Assembly: GCA_014773175.1 (NCBI GenBank)
Contig: VXCM01000302.1
Coordinates: 186,001-250,000, forward strand
DNA length: 64,000 nt
Reading direction: 5' to 3'
From: Lucifuga dentata
Lineage: Eukaryota > Chordata > Actinopteri > Ophidiiformes > Bythitidae
Within the stretch, counting starts at the first letter, position 1. The number at the start of each line of letters is the position of its first letter. The notes beneath the pieces were generated by a model that made no database searches, had not been told where the DNA came from, and saw only the letters and a list, made by a program, of their open reading frames with translations. Shown here piece by piece: positions 35,695-48,731 of the stretch. Both the position numbers and the translations under genes were made by a program.

Positions 35695-35752
35695 GGTGTG
35701 AGAGAGAATAAATACCATGTTTCAGGTGTGAGAGAATGAATATCATGTTTCA
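35695..35752. repeat. Two-copy tandem repeat, 28-30 bp unit
   Basis: GTGTGAGAGAGAATAAATAC... at 35695-35724 is followed by a 28-base variant at 35725-35752; both end in CATGTTTCAG. Confidence 0.8.
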
Positions 35753-36199
35753 GTGCGTGGGAATCCAGGAGTTTGAAATGTGGCAGACAAAGTGAAAGGC
35801 ATCCTCAATATGGGCATCTGAATTCACAGATCTCTGCAAATCGCTGGAGTGTACTTACACCAAGCATGGTGACAGCGTTTGGCCTGTTGGGAGAGCATGC
35901 CAGATAAGGTTGACTGCCTGAAGAAGGCTGCTTTCGCATTGATTTCAGAGTGTGAAGAAAATCTTGTGTCCATCATGCAGCATGTTGACAACAGACAACG
36001 CTCAGAGGCTTGTGTGCATGTAATTTATTTATTTATGTATTTTTTAACCTATAAATATATCCAGTACCTCAGCAACAGCAAGCAGTAAATCGGTGAACAA
36101 TTTGACCTTTAATTATATGTGTTGTATCTTAGCATTTTTCATATTTGTTCAAAGTTGCCATGTTTTTGGGAATCAAACCTTATAATGTGTGTATGTGTA

Positions 36200-36203
<4 letters not shown>

Positions 36204-36244
<41 letters not shown>
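36204..36244. repeat. (TG)n microsatellite
   Basis: About 20 TG units, preceded by TGTGTATGTGTATACA and followed by CGTATGCATGCA. Confidence 0.95.
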
Positions 36245-36246
<2 letters not shown>

Positions 36247-36648
36247 ATGCATGCATTCATAGGAAGATGATTCGTCATCACTCGTAGAAATAGACTGATA
36301 CATGTATAATCCGGGGCTGAACTGGCATAAGATATTGAAAAGGCTGCAGACACCATGTCCTATTAGCACTCCATGTACAGTATGTTAATTCAGTTGATCT
36401 GTCAGATCTGTTTTAGTCAGACACTACAGACCACAGAGATAATTTACATTTATTAGCAATTTCACTTTCATAAGAGGAATCTTAAATTGTTTTTTGCCTG
36501 GTAAAATTTTTCGGTCCCAAAGTCATGTCTACAATTAGAGTTATCATGTTTTATTTTCATGAGCAAGAAGGAAGCTTGTGCAGATTGGCTGACATATTTC
36601 AATTTTAGCTGTAAGTTAATTTGAGCTAATTTCAATATATCTGTCTGG

Positions 36649-36649
<1 letters not shown>

Positions 36650-36679
<30 letters not shown>
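36650..36679. repeat. Poly(A) tract
   Basis: About 30 consecutive A residues. Confidence 0.95.
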
Positions 36680-36682
<3 letters not shown>

Positions 36683-37218
36683 CCAGGACAGTCCCAGGGC
36701 AGTCTAGGTAACCCCACAAGTTCTTAACCCAGATGGTGAGAACCTCTAAATAACAGCTTGCCTTTTCTCTGTCATAAGCTGACATTTGCTGCTGATGACT
36801 GATGAGTGTCCATGTTCCGCCAAAGACTCAAATCTTGCAAATTGTTGTATTTAGGGACCTTAATTTGGCAAAGCTCTTATTGCGAGCCTTAATTACTGTT
36901 GAGCCAGTGCACTAGAACTGTAGGTTAACCATACAGTACACAGAGCATATTAAAAGCACATAATCGGTGTAACATCATTTTTAAGACAAATTCTACTGTC
37001 GAATGAAAGTTAAGGTTGTATTTTCCAAGTGGAATTGTTGTAAACTATATTCTTGATGTCTAAGTAGTTAAACTCTTGAGAACATGTTGCTTGGCAACAG
37101 GCAACAAAAATTGATGCTTCATGTCCCTTTTGTATTTTCTTTTCAAAAATTGTCATCAGTGTTAATGAAAAATAATACAGTAGAACACAAGGATAGGCTA
37201 AATTACTCCCAGGTGCTT

Positions 37219-37274
37219 AAAAAAACAAAACAAAACAAAACAAACAAAAAAAAAAAAAAAANAAAAAAAAAAAC
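37219..37274. repeat. (CAAAA)n and poly(A) tract with an N
   Basis: CAAAA units run into poly(A), interrupted by an N at 37262 that marks an unresolved homopolymer length. Confidence 0.9.
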
Positions 37275-38523
37275 ACTTTTCAACAACTCCTGAACTTGGA
37301 GTTGTTAGTAAACTTACAGTTCTGAACTCCAATCTGATTGGTGATTTCCTAGAGGCTGAATTAACAAATGCATTTTCTTATATTTGTCATGCTTGTTGAT
37401 GTCATCTATAGTTAAACTTTAATGGTTCATGATGTGATGGTTCATTCAAATCACCAAAACAACTAACTGAATCAGAGGACAGCACAACAGATGTATCCAC
37501 AGGCGGAGAGCTCGTGAAATTTTGCAAGCACATCATCACACAAAACAGCTTTGAAAGAATTGCGAAATATATAGTTTTCAACATTCTATTGTGATATGTA
37601 GCTTTTTAACCTTGAGAAAATGGCTTCTACATGTGGCATTTTTACAGCAGAGACTTTGTGCACCACCTGGCTGGATTTAGTGTGAGAAAATCTGATGGAT
37701 TACTGTATGACACAAAACAGGAAGATGGCCGCTGTTCTTCCAGAACAAACAGCGAAAATGTTTTCAGAGATTCTCTGAATGGCAGATGGTGGATTATGTG
37801 GAAATCAATGGAAAAATATTCTCCGTATATTTCCTCATTATTGAAGCAAAATAACAAATAAGTGAAGATCATTAACAACAAAAACAAAACAAAGTAGTGA
37901 GGTTCATGGGAAATGTGTCCTTAAATTTAGAGCTTAACAGAATCATGACAGAGGCCTCAACCATCTGAACTATGTCATGTTACAATAAAAAATGCAGGTT
38001 TTATGAACACATGATTATCATTTGATAATACCTTTTCTCTAGATTTAATTTTTAACAAACTGACTGAAAGCTCATTCACACTTTTGCAGAAATCACATAC
38101 ATAGTCAGCATCTGTTTGTCTTCAGTTACATAACCAGTTATAGCCAGCAACCAAGTATGCATTAAAATGTTCAGAAAAAGACAGAATATTGTGTGAAAAC
38201 ATGGCAATGTGCCAGTTTCAGGACATAAAGGACAGCTTTAGAGAAATGTGGCAAATCAAAATAAGATAAAGGCAACATTAAATGTGTTGTTTTACTGGAG
38301 TTACAGTATGAGGATAAATCATTCTTCCACAAAGGCCTGTGTTTCCTCCAACGTGTGTCCTATTGAAGAATAACAAATTTTGTCATTAAACCTTTTAAAT
38401 CCTCTAGTCGTGGACTATAATGTCATCTGACAATGTCACAGATCATTTGAAGGAATGTTGCATTCCTAAAAGATCTTGGTTCAACAAATAATTCTTTATA
38501 AGATACAGTATATATATATATAT

Positions 38524-38717
38524 AACCTTATGTATAATATGTATAATAATGTGTATAATGTATAATAACCTTATGTATGTATATCCTGGGAGTATATATA
38601 TATATATACACATGCATATATATGTATATCCTGGGAGTATATATATATATATATATATATACATACATAAGGTTATTATACATTATACACATTATTATGC
38701 ATATTATACATAAGGTT
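38524..38717. repeat. 60-bp near-perfect AT-rich inverted repeat
   Basis: The arm 38524-38583 (starts AACCTTATGTATAATATG) is complementary to 38658-38717 with a single mismatch. The spacer holds two copies of GTATATCCTGGGAGTATATA separated by TA-rich sequence. This would extrude as a long cruciform or hairpin. Confidence 0.9.
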
Positions 38718-38729
38718 ATATATATATCT

Positions 38730-38730
<1 letters not shown>

Positions 38731-38786
<56 letters not shown>
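38731..38786. repeat. (GATA)n microsatellite
   Basis: About 14 GATA units directly after the inverted repeat, followed by one more ATGCATAAGGTTATA copy. Confidence 0.95.
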
Positions 38787-38788
<2 letters not shown>

Positions 38789-39058
38789 TACATGCATAAG
38801 GTTATACAGTCAAGGTCCCATTTATTTCAAACATTTCCATATGCTGAGTATTAAGAGTGAAGGCTGTGATACTGAGTTATACCCCCACATACACCCAAAA
38901 CTTGTTTGCTGCTTTTCGATGGCATCAGACTTGAACAAGTAAACAAGGTCATTCACTGTAGTTGCAGGAGAAGCTTATAGCGACAGATTCTGTTAATGAA
39001 GAGGAAAATGGTGAGAAAACAGGCAGCTAATTATCTGCCAGAGTTCTTCAAAGTTAGT

Positions 39059-39098
39059 TAAAAAAAAAAAAAAAAAAANAAAAAAAAAAAAAAAAAAA
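39059..39098. repeat. Poly(A) tract with an N
   Basis: A homopolymer of about 39 A residues with an N at 39079, so the true length is uncertain. Confidence 0.9.
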
Positions 39099-39389
39099 GT
39101 TAAATTACTGAGTGTTTGCACTGCAAACACTTCATTATTGTTTGATTTTTCACCCAATTTTTGCTGTTACTGATTTTTCTTTATAATATTTTGCTAGTTC
39201 TTTAAATATGCAAAGTAAACATCAGGAAAATTCCCAGATGTTTTCAAATAAAACACAAAAATAATGAGCCATAAGTAGGAATTGTATATTTGCAGCGCAT
39301 GCATAACTCTGTTAAAAAGATTTGCAAATGTCTTACTAGCCATAACATCAACATGTCGGCAACCTGTTGACTTTGACTAAAGCTACAAA

Positions 39390-39451
39390 AACAAACAAAC
39401 AAACAAACAAACAAACAAACAAACAAAAAAAAAAAAAANAAAAAAAAAAAA
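39390..39451. repeat. (CAAA)n and poly(A) tract with an N
   Basis: CAAA units followed by poly(A), with an N at 39439. Confidence 0.9.
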
Positions 39452-40149
39452 ACATACAATCTGGGTTGCAAAGAGCATTGGTAGGTGTTGCACCATAGAT
39501 TGATAATTATTCCTGCCATTAAAGATGGGGATAATGTTGAAATGTATTGGAGTGTTTCTTGTAAGTAGTGTAAAGGAGCAGATATGGGTATTTTTGTCAC
39601 ATGTATACCAATGTAAGACCATCTCACCATCCAGAGATGTTGAGGAGAAGCATTGTCTGATCCCCTGACAGTCTTCTTTGCTCTGCCTTTCTGCACACTG
39701 TATGAAAGCTTTGACATAGAGGACTCTGGGAAATAAAACCTTGTGGTAGTAGAGATTTATCGACAACTGGAATGACACAAATTGATTTTCTGTGAGGAAA
39801 CCAACAGAGAGGAGAAAGACATGAGCCTCTTAGCAGCTTCTCATTAATTAATAAATTGTCTCAAGGGGCAAAAGAAGTGGCCTTGTAATGCTGTGTCTGA
39901 TATACTGACTGCTGCAGGCACATCTTGCTGATTTATACATGACCACTGGGCCATTTATATCAGTGAAGTCTAATCTAAAGTGGGCAAGAAACAACATTTC
40001 ACTGATGGGACAATGCTCAATCTATTTTAAGTTGGTGTTTTGATTTTATCAAATAAATTATTTAGTAAAATCTCAATATGTTACATTGTATGGTTTGCTT
40101 CAAAAGACAAATATGCCATATAGTCAACGAAAGCAAAAAGGAAGTTATG

Positions 40150-40400
40150 CTTTTACTCATGTTTGTCTGTCTGTCTATTTGTTTGTTTGTCTGTATGTTT
40201 ATTTGTTGGTTTGTTTTTAACAGGATTGCTCAAAAATTTTATTCACTGATTTTGACGAAACTTGGTGGAAGCGTAGAGAGACCCAGGGAAGACTCCAGAT
40301 CCAGGTGCAGTAAAGCAAATGGTTTTGATGTATCTTAGATAAAGCCAGAAAGTCAGCCTTGGCAGAGGTATGTGCTTTAATGAGTGCTCTTCTAGTCGTT
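40150..40400 (+). repeat. Dispersed fish repeat, copy 2 of 3
   Basis: It starts with a TTTG/TCTG-rich stretch, then AGGATTGCTCAAAAATTT, CACTGATTTTGACGAAACTTG, CCCAGGGAAGACTCCAGATCC and a tail CTTGGCAGAGGTATGTGCTTT...GAGTGCTCTTCTAGT. The block order is that of the copy at 5.3 kb. The tail resembles the common fish end CTTGGCGGAGGTCTGCGC, which points to a non-autonomous DNA element. Confidence 0.65.
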
Positions 40401-42293
40401 AATTATACAGACAAATGCATATTGCATATGCATAGATATGAGCAAACATTTCCAGGACTCCACTCACTGTCAAAAGAAACATTTACAGTTGCATTGTAGC
40501 AAATGAATCATATAATTTGTCATTGGAGAATTATTCCCCTCTGAGCTACTATTAGATTACTTTGTCTCCTAATTACTCAGCCTGAATTAGCATAATATTT
40601 CAACTCCATCTTCTGAAAGTTTACAAAGTAAAGCTGCAAGCAATTATCTGTCACCGTCTTCAGTCAGGAGAATTGATGGTTTGACCCCACTTGTCTGAAA
40701 ATCACATTGACACTGGTACTCCTGCAGGCAATGTCAAACAAGACAGCTGGGGCTAACGCTAGCAGACACCCATCACTGACTACTGTTAAAGATGTATCAT
40801 TTGACAGAAATAAACTAATATTTCTTTTCAGCGACAGCTTTCTGTTCCATTGCATTCTGTGACTGCTGCAAGGCAATTCTGAATGTCTGCTAGATTGGAA
40901 AGACCTTCAGTACATACACAGCTATGATTTCTGCATGCCCTTTGTCCTAGATTACATTCATGCATAGCAATGGAAGAAACAGCTTCTGCTAATATAACCC
41001 AAAGAGTGCTTATAGCACGTAGGACCAGGCAACTATTCTTAGACATTTTTGTTAATACAGTCTGCAGACTGAATTCTGAAAGGAGTTTAGTGACTACTCC
41101 AGCAGAAAGACATAGAGACAAACACTGAGGACCGTTAACAAACCTAACATTCTGCATTCTGTGCACTATGTTTCCACCATAATGAGTTTATCTGGCACCG
41201 GTGTGCTGCATGCATTTAGCTGTAACATAAGGGAAGAAATCAAAGAAATGCCAACTATAGAAATGTGTGGGATTCTATGAAAAGAAGACACATGAGGTCA
41301 TCTTTATTGATGAATTAGTGGGTGGACTGTATTTTAGAAATATCTAAACAGGCCTAAATGCTTATATAATTGTGTCTGAGTTTTTCATGACAAAATAAAA
41401 ATGATCTTATGAGTAAAAAGGATCATTTAAATTGGTGAACATGGCCCATTCTGTAGTTGAGCATTTCAGTTTACATTTGGCTTTATGTCACTTATAATTT
41501 ATATGGTTTTACATAGGGAGTATAGAATCTCAAGAAGCCTATTTATTGTTCTGTAAATGAAGAGGCTTTGGCTTAACCTCAGTCATCCCACTTCCATTAA
41601 TACAGGCTTTGAATTAATGAACTGTAACCTCTATGGCAGCATGTAATATGGAGCAAAGACTGAGCGAGTAAACATCGCCGAACCGACAGTCCTAACACAA
41701 CATCCTCATCTCTCTCTATGTAATCTGGTGTTGTTTTAATTTTATGACAGTCACTCTACCTTTTATTTCATTTAAAGGTCTGTTTTTGAAGTGTATTGTT
41801 GCATTTAATACACTTGAATTAAGGGATGTGTACCACAAAGTGACACCTAAATTCTATTCTATTCAAGAATATTCTATTGGATATTCCATTCCAGGGTATT
41901 ATATTGTAGAATATTTTACTATATTCTCTAGACTAACTGTAAATCATTTATATCCTCAGCACAACTTCAGGTGTGGTTCCAATCAGTGAATACAGGAAGT
42001 ACAAGTTCTCCTGTTTCATGGCACCAAGTAACAAAAGGTGATAAAATTTCCCTCTTGCTTTCTGTAATTGCCAATCCTGTTATCACGGCAGTAAATGAGA
42101 TGTCATTGAGATATACACGTTCTCCTCATTAAATCTGCTTGGATTCATTGACTCCTTTCTCTAATTAGCTCCCCAACTCATGAATTGAAATCGATTAACA
42201 TCTCTTAAACTTTTTTAATTCCATTATCTTTCTTTCCTTTGAGATGTATTTTATTTGACTGCACACATCCAAACAATGATTTCACCTTCATTA

Positions 42294-42580
42294 TCCATCC
42301 ATGCATTCTTTACCCCCACTGTGCAAGGTGGTCTGGAAGTTGAAGTCTATCCCAGCGGTCAGTGGGCAACAGGCTGGGTACTTCCAGATTCATCACAGGG
42401 CTGACATGCAGATTTTTCAGTTCACCCAACTTGCATGTCTTTGTAGTGTAGGAGGAAGAGCACCCAGAGGAAACCCACACAGACACATGCAGAACATGCA
42501 ACTCCATGCACAGAGGCACCAGTCAGATTAACCCGGGACCTTCTTGCAGTGAGGTGACAATTCTAACCCTGCACCGCCTG
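42294..42580 (-). mobile_element. SINE-like fish repeat, diverged copy
   Basis: Conserved blocks in the same order as the copy at 55.1 kb: CATCCATGCATTC, GAAGTCTATCCCAGCGGTCA, CAGGGCTGACA, CTTGCATGTCTTTG, GGAGGAAG, GGAAACCCACACAGACAC, AGAACATGCAACTCC and GGGACCTTCTTGCAGTGAGG. On the minus strand the 5' end carries GTGCAGGGTTAGAA and GGTCCCGGGTTAA, decayed versions of RNA polymerase III A and B boxes. Confidence 0.6.
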
Positions 42581-43385
42581 ATTTCACCTTTATTATGTAA
42601 GTCAAAACTCTACAATATTCTAATTAAATTTTACCTGTATTTCTGCATTCAGTTTCCATTTTTGTTTAAAGAATTCTCTATATTAGTACATATTTTGATG
42701 ATCAAAATGTATTTTACTTGAAAAGAAAAATTACCATGCAGGTTAAATGTTATGTTTTCACAATAAAAACTGAAATATAAATGGTAACATGAACAACACT
42801 GACACATTTTTTTTTCTACACTTGTAGTCTTAAGCATTAATACAGAGACACTTTCATGATGTCATAGAGGTCATTTTCCAGACTTTACACAGCTTCCTCT
42901 TCAGTCATAAAAGCATTTATACAAGCTAAATAGTGCTCCTCTAAGGCCAATACCATATTCATGCACTATATACACTCATCTATACATCTTGTTACTACAA
43001 CTTTTGCTGCACTAGAACGTCATACTCTTTACTGTTCTGGCACAACATGTTGCCAGTGAACATAAATTGATATTGCAAATGAGTTTCATATGATAATAAT
43101 TCTCAAGTGACAGGATTGGAAGATGGCTTTTGGTCTCGACCCTAATTGATACAGAATCTGAATAAGCATATTGAAATCTGTATTGCTTTATTGTACAAGC
43201 CTGAATATGTTTTTGATTGCTGAATAAAACATAATTTTATTTGTTTACTATGAATACAAAGAAATATGACCTGTGTTTCCCATCCAATTAAAATTTCAGA
43301 CCATGCACATGCTGAGAACTCTGAGGCTGATGGTGCTTGAAACTTGTCAAATGAGTCAAGGATTCTTTAAGTCTTCCCCNCCCCC

Positions 43386-43413
43386 CCACACACACACACA
43401 CACACACACACCC
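43386..43413. repeat. (CA)n microsatellite beside a C run with an N
   Basis: A C homopolymer with an N at 43380 runs into about twelve CA units. Confidence 0.9.
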
Positions 43414-43979
43414 CACATTCAACTTTTCCTCATTCAAAGAGGTTTTCATTTATGTTGCAAGCAGTCTGATGTTTGAAATTGAATATATTCTTGATGAGGG
43501 AAGCTGGGAATTGGCTGGCTGTCAGATCAGCACTATTATCTGGCTTTTAGGTTTGAGGCAAATTAGACTTGGGGTCCCCGAGGTGCCTGGACCCTTGCAT
43601 ACTGGCAGCGTAACTCTCAGAGCACGTCACATTCTTGATGGAAATTCACTTTAATCAGAAGAAGATTCACAGACCCGTTTGACTCCTTCACTTCTTTTTG
43701 ATTTGTGTTTGTTGTGTGCCAATCAGCAAGTTTCTTACATATGTTGTGGCACTTTTGATCAGTTGTTAATCTTGTGCAGGTACTGTATACAAAAGAAAAA
43801 AATTGAAGTTATTAAACACTGTATGTCATGTTTTGACATACCGTGGAGGCACCTCAACACATCACAGGCTCAGAAACTGGCTGCTGATGCAACAGCATGT
43901 TACATCAGCAACATGCAACGTGGGTTTTTATAGAAACATGAAGTGAGGCTGAGAACTGTTTAATAGGAAAAATGTGAAA

Positions 43980-44008
43980 CAAAAGGACAACAAATTGTTG
44001 TCCTTTTG
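43980..44008. repeat. Perfect 14-bp inverted repeat with 1-base centre
   Basis: CAAAAGGACAACAA, a single A, then the exact complement. No transposon ends or microRNA-like arm lengths are associated. Confidence 0.9.
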
Positions 44009-44074
44009 CTTATCTACAGAGGAGAGTCAGTTTATTTGAAAAGTTTTCTTGTTTTACCAAATGTAAAGTATGCA

Positions 44075-44096
44075 AAAAAAAAAAAAAAAAAAAAAA
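44075..44096. repeat. Poly(A) tract
   Basis: About 22 A residues, ten bases before the hAT-like end at 44.11 kb. Confidence 0.9.
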
Positions 44097-44109
44097 GATC
44101 TCATATCGA

Positions 44110-44185
44110 GCAGTGATTCTCAGACATTTTAAAACCAATTACCACCTCTGAGCAATCCCAAAACCTCTCAATACCACCTCACCAA
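44110..44185 (+). mobile_element. hAT-like transposon end fragment
   Basis: It begins CAGTGATTCTCAGACATTTT and continues ACCAATTACCACCTCTGAG. This resembles the CAGTGNTTCTCAA...ACCACCTCTGAG ends of non-autonomous hAT elements in fish, known from memory. The other end was not found, so the extent is unknown. Confidence 0.4.
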
Positions 44186-45181
44186 CAAATCACCAACTCT
44201 AAGCAAAATCACAGAAAAACATCATGTGTGCATTTATGCTGCCTGTACTAAAATAGAGAATTTTATTAGCCAGAAAAGTTACTGACACCGATGTAGAAAG
44301 GAAGTACACAGCGTGCACACAGGATGAATTGGGTTATTTTCAACAGAATATACTAATAAAATAAAATAATAATTAAACTTAAAAAAAATATTTCTTCATT
44401 AAACTCATTTTATTTGGAAATCATCTACCGCAATTACACAATTTCCACAGAGTTCAAAAATTTTGATTATCTGCAGAAATTTCCAGCGCTTGAAGTACAA
44501 ACATTAGTACACATGCTGTAGTTTGCCCCAGTAAGCATCAATTACTGAGAAAATGTTTATTTTTAGAAAAAAAGAAGAGTTGAATTCATTTTGCTCTGGT
44601 GTGCTGATGTATTTTATTTGTGTAGTGTGAAACTTTCTGTTCCCAACTTTAACTTACTTAAGAAAGACAAGTATAATCATTTTTAATCATTTATTGTTTT
44701 CACCTTGAAAATCTTTACCCTCCCCTTACACACACAAAACCTGAATATGAAATACAAATGAAGAATTGTCAAGTCAAAGTAAAGTAAAATAAATTAAAGT
44801 AAAGAAAATAATAAACATAAGGAAGAATTTCTAATCACAATAACCCTGTTGTCAACCCACTTTTGCTTTGTGTAGTCAAAAAAGTATTCCTCCTATTTAC
44901 CTGCACAACAAATGCAGATCATACGCATACAAAGGCAAATCATGTAATGATTAGCCTAACAGTTAACTTTATTGATGTTCAATTTGCAAATGTGTAAATT
45001 CTACAGACTCTTTGCAAAATAATCAATGTGATGAATATGATAAGAATAATAATTCTAAGTCACCGTCATTTGCTATTGGACAGCCACTACGTTTCAGTTT
45101 TCCTGAGTAATTTGAAAGATAGATGCCAGAGAGTTGGGTACAGTGCAGGGAACAGCATACATCTGTGAAGTACACACTCAA

Positions 45182-45216
45182 TTTTTTATTTATTTATTTA
45201 TTTATTTATTTATTTT
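45182..45216. repeat. (TTTA)n microsatellite
   Basis: About eight TTTA units. Confidence 0.9.
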
Positions 45217-46869
45217 GCCACAGAAAGAGAGAAGCTGTCTTAGACAGCACTGTGAGGAGATCCCTGGTGAGAGAGTTTTGAAAATGCAAATATAACTTAG
45301 GAAGTGAATTTTTTGTTTTGAATCGTGGAAACGTTATTGTTCTCTGTTTTAACACAACATCAATCTGTTTCACTTTCAGGAATCATTTTGATTGACTAGC
45401 TCATGTATTGGTTTGATCGCCATAAATGAATTCAGAAAGAGCAAAACTTTAAATGACATCTTCAAATAAGGAAGGAAGGAAACCGACATAATCAGAATCT
45501 CTTCAGACATGGATGGGAAGGACCCTTCTCCCCCAACGGACACAAACATACACACACAAGGGCAGGCACACATGCACAGTCTCTTAATCCAGTCACGTCT
45601 TTCTCAAAAACATGCCTGTGTTCAGAAAAGAAACAAACGAAACTCATGCTGTCAGTGTGCTACCATGGACAAGTCAGTAACAACACTGTCTAGATCTCAG
45701 CACTCTTTCTCTCTAACCATCCATCTTTCATTATCAGTGTTTATAAGCCATCAGGTGTGTGGTGTCTTACTGATTCCCGCAGGTAATTTGACTTGCAATA
45801 TATTTTCAGAGCATCTTCCAGGCGCCCAGAATAGTCCAAATCATTATGTTTTCTGGCAGATACAGAGCTAGCCAAGGATTACAGCAGAAAGGAGCCAAGG
45901 AGTGTCAGGATTTGGTTTGTTTGTCCCAGCTGTGTTGTTTACAACCCCTAGTGCCAGCCTGCTCAGCCGGGCAGACAGCAGCGAGGCGCTGGACTCCAGC
46001 AGCTTTGTCAAGCTGTCACCCCTCACTCTCATCTACAGGCTCTATGTGTCCGCCATTGGAGAGTGATTGACCACTAGCCTTAGATTGGAATTGATTGCAT
46101 AAGGGCTATAACAATGAAAAGCTGCTGGTATTCTGGCAGCAGCAGGGAGGGGTGTCACAGTGTGGGATGCTGCTGTCAGTAGAACAAGTGGGCGCTGTAT
46201 TAACTTATTGTCTTGCAGTCAAATAGTTAAGATCAGAGTGGGCCTCTGATTGGAGAAGTGCTGTGTTTCTAATTGGGTCGTATCGATCCATCTTGCTCCT
46301 GCTCATGACAGAACAGTCATGATGATTGTCAGTCTGCTGCACTGAATGAAAAGCTATGGTAACCAGATGAATGTTGCCTATCGTTCAGTCAAAAGAGAGA
46401 AGAAAGTCATCATTATCGGTCTTCTTTGAAACTTTTGGAAGACCAGTTAGGGTCCAATCCAGTGTATTTACTTTTTTCTACCCAGACAGAAAAAAGTCAC
46501 TATCACATTTTTGTTTTTATATCACAGTTGATGATACGATTATGAAGGCATTGATAGAACAATCCATGATAGCTGCATTTAAATAAGAAAAATCTGATAT
46601 GCATGATATTTTTCTGCATGTTGACGCAATGGACAAAATTTTGAGCTGACTACAAGTATGACGAGAAGTACACAGTGTATATACAAATCTATGCTCTGTG
46701 ATAGAGACTGAAGTTCCATCCTTCTCCAGTTTCTTATATCTACCCCCAAAAGCGATAAGAAGAGCCTTTTTTTTTTTACACAAACATAATACCAATGGCA
46801 TCTGCCCAGATAATTCACAATTCTAAACATTTCACAGCACCAAATGGTGAAATGTGTACTCAAGCATAC

Positions 46870-47400
46870 TACTTAATGTATTTTCATTCAATTTACTGTC
46901 ATGCGGCAGGAGGAGGACTCAGGAGCAGACATATTGACAGAGCCAGGTAATGCTTTCTCAAGCTTTAACATGAACATAAAACACCCCATGAAAGGGGGAA
47001 AGTAAGAATCAATATCCAAAACTGAAAAAAAAAAAACAACACAAAATCACTAGACAAGGATAGGCAAAAAGGCAAAATCTAAACTAAGATTAAGGTTAAG
47101 TAAGGATAAGGTTAAACTGGAAAAAAATAAGTTAATGACTTGGCAGTAATGAAGAATGGCAAGAAACAATGAACAGTTACAAGACAATCTGGCAAAACTA
47201 AGAGGGAAAACGTACAGGTCTATATACAATGGCAATTAATGACAGGCTGTGCAAGAAAGAAAAATGGCGGCAGATGATTGGCCAACATCAGCAGGTGACA
47301 CCAAGCGCGGGAAAACAGCGAGGCATCCAGATAGGTGTAGGAAGATTCAAGCGGCTGGAACCACACCCCAACCTGGAACACCTGTAAACAAAAACACACA
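46870..47400. repeat. Possible transposon-derived segment
   Basis: GGCAGGAGGAGGACTCAGGA, a purine-rich internal stretch and a GC-richer block (TGACACCAAGCGCGGGAAAA) differ in composition from the neighbourhood and resemble fish transposon ends. No terminal repeats or target duplication were identified. Low certainty. Confidence 0.3.
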
Positions 47401-47533
47401 TGGAACCTCTCCTACATACACACACACAAAACTATCACACATACACAGAGGAAAAGAGAAAAAGAAAGAGATAAAGAGAAGACTAGGGATGTCCCGGAGC
47501 CATCCTGAGAATTTACCGCAAACTAATTTGGTG

Positions 47534-47559
47534 CTTTTTTTTTTTTTTTTTTTTTTTTA
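47534..47559. repeat. Poly(T) tract
   Basis: About 26 T residues. Confidence 0.9.
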
Positions 47560-48695
47560 CAAAGTGCAGTGAAATTCATTATATTTTAAATTTTAGTGTC
47601 ACGTTTAGTGTTTACTGGAATTTTGATTATAAAATGTGAGTTTGACCTTTTGTACCCAAACTTTATTCTATAGGGATGCAATTTCATCAGAACATTAAAA
47701 TGTTTCACATATACATGGAGATTTTTTTATGATATCGATCAATATCAGGAAAGAAATCAGAAAAGATCAGGAAAGAAAACAAAACAATCTCTTAACAGCC
47801 TGTAGGTTTTTGTTAAATGAATTATTAAATATGTAATGGTGCACAGTTTCTTTTATTGATCTTCAGTATCAGTTAGTTACAGTGTGATGACCATCATTCA
47901 GCCACTTTTTTCACACCTTCAGCTAGATCACCATTCAGCCAGATATATGATTACGTGTGCATGATACATGAGAGAAAGTGTTTATATGTATGTCATACAG
48001 TGTGTCGTGATGCAATGTGCCACCAGTGGGGGGCAGGGGAGCCCTTGTACTTGGTTTCAGCCGCTGCCCCACAAAATGTCTATGCACAGCCCTGATTTAT
48101 AGTACGTATTAAAAAAAAAACACACAAAAAAAAGATGAATTTGTGTCAATGAGAAAAGAAAGATAAACCTAATCTTAGCCTTATTGATTTTAACAAATGT
48201 GATGTTTATTATGCTGACATTTGTATGTGATTATGAAATTACACAACCATCATTTTTATAAATGTTGTGTGTCATAAATTTGCGATGGTTTCTCTGAGCC
48301 ACTGACATTAAGTAATTACTCTGCTTAAGCGCATGTCTTTGTAAATTCAACTGACATTTAGTACAAGAGACACACAAATGTACACAAACGCACAACATGT
48401 TTCGGCTCATTTATGAAAGTTTCATAGATACATACAGCTGACACTGATGCAGGCTTCATCAGCCACTGATTCATCATGCTGCATTAGATGCCCTGGGAGG
48501 AGGAATGGGGCAAAGCTTGAAGGATTGCACAGCATATTTAGTCTGTCTTCTGAACATCAGTAGAATGAAGAAGTCCCATGAAGATCCAAATCCAGACATA
48601 AACTACTCACAAGCTGCTGGTTGAAAGCGAACGCTTTTGAACTCACCGCTGGGAAATGAAGGGTAGCATAAACTTCAGGCATGGAAATAAAAGGT

Positions 48696-48731
48696 AAAAA
48701 AAAAAAAAAAAAANAAAAAAAAAAAAAAAAA
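48696..48731. repeat. Poly(A) tract with an N
   Basis: A homopolymer interrupted by the N at 48714. Confidence 0.9.

Noticed and set aside
38443..38797. Tyr/Ile-rich frames near 38.5-38.8 kb
   Set aside because: Translations of TA and GATA microsatellites in several frames.
39244..39778. Overlapping minus-strand frames of 131 and 157 codons
   Set aside because: Both pass through a (CAAA)n/poly(A) array containing an N and show only repeat translations plus unrecognised sequence.
47249..47572. 107-codon plus-strand frame starting MQERKMAADD
   Set aside because: It runs through a purine-rich stretch and ends in poly(T). It probably lies in a transposon-derived segment, with no domain seen.
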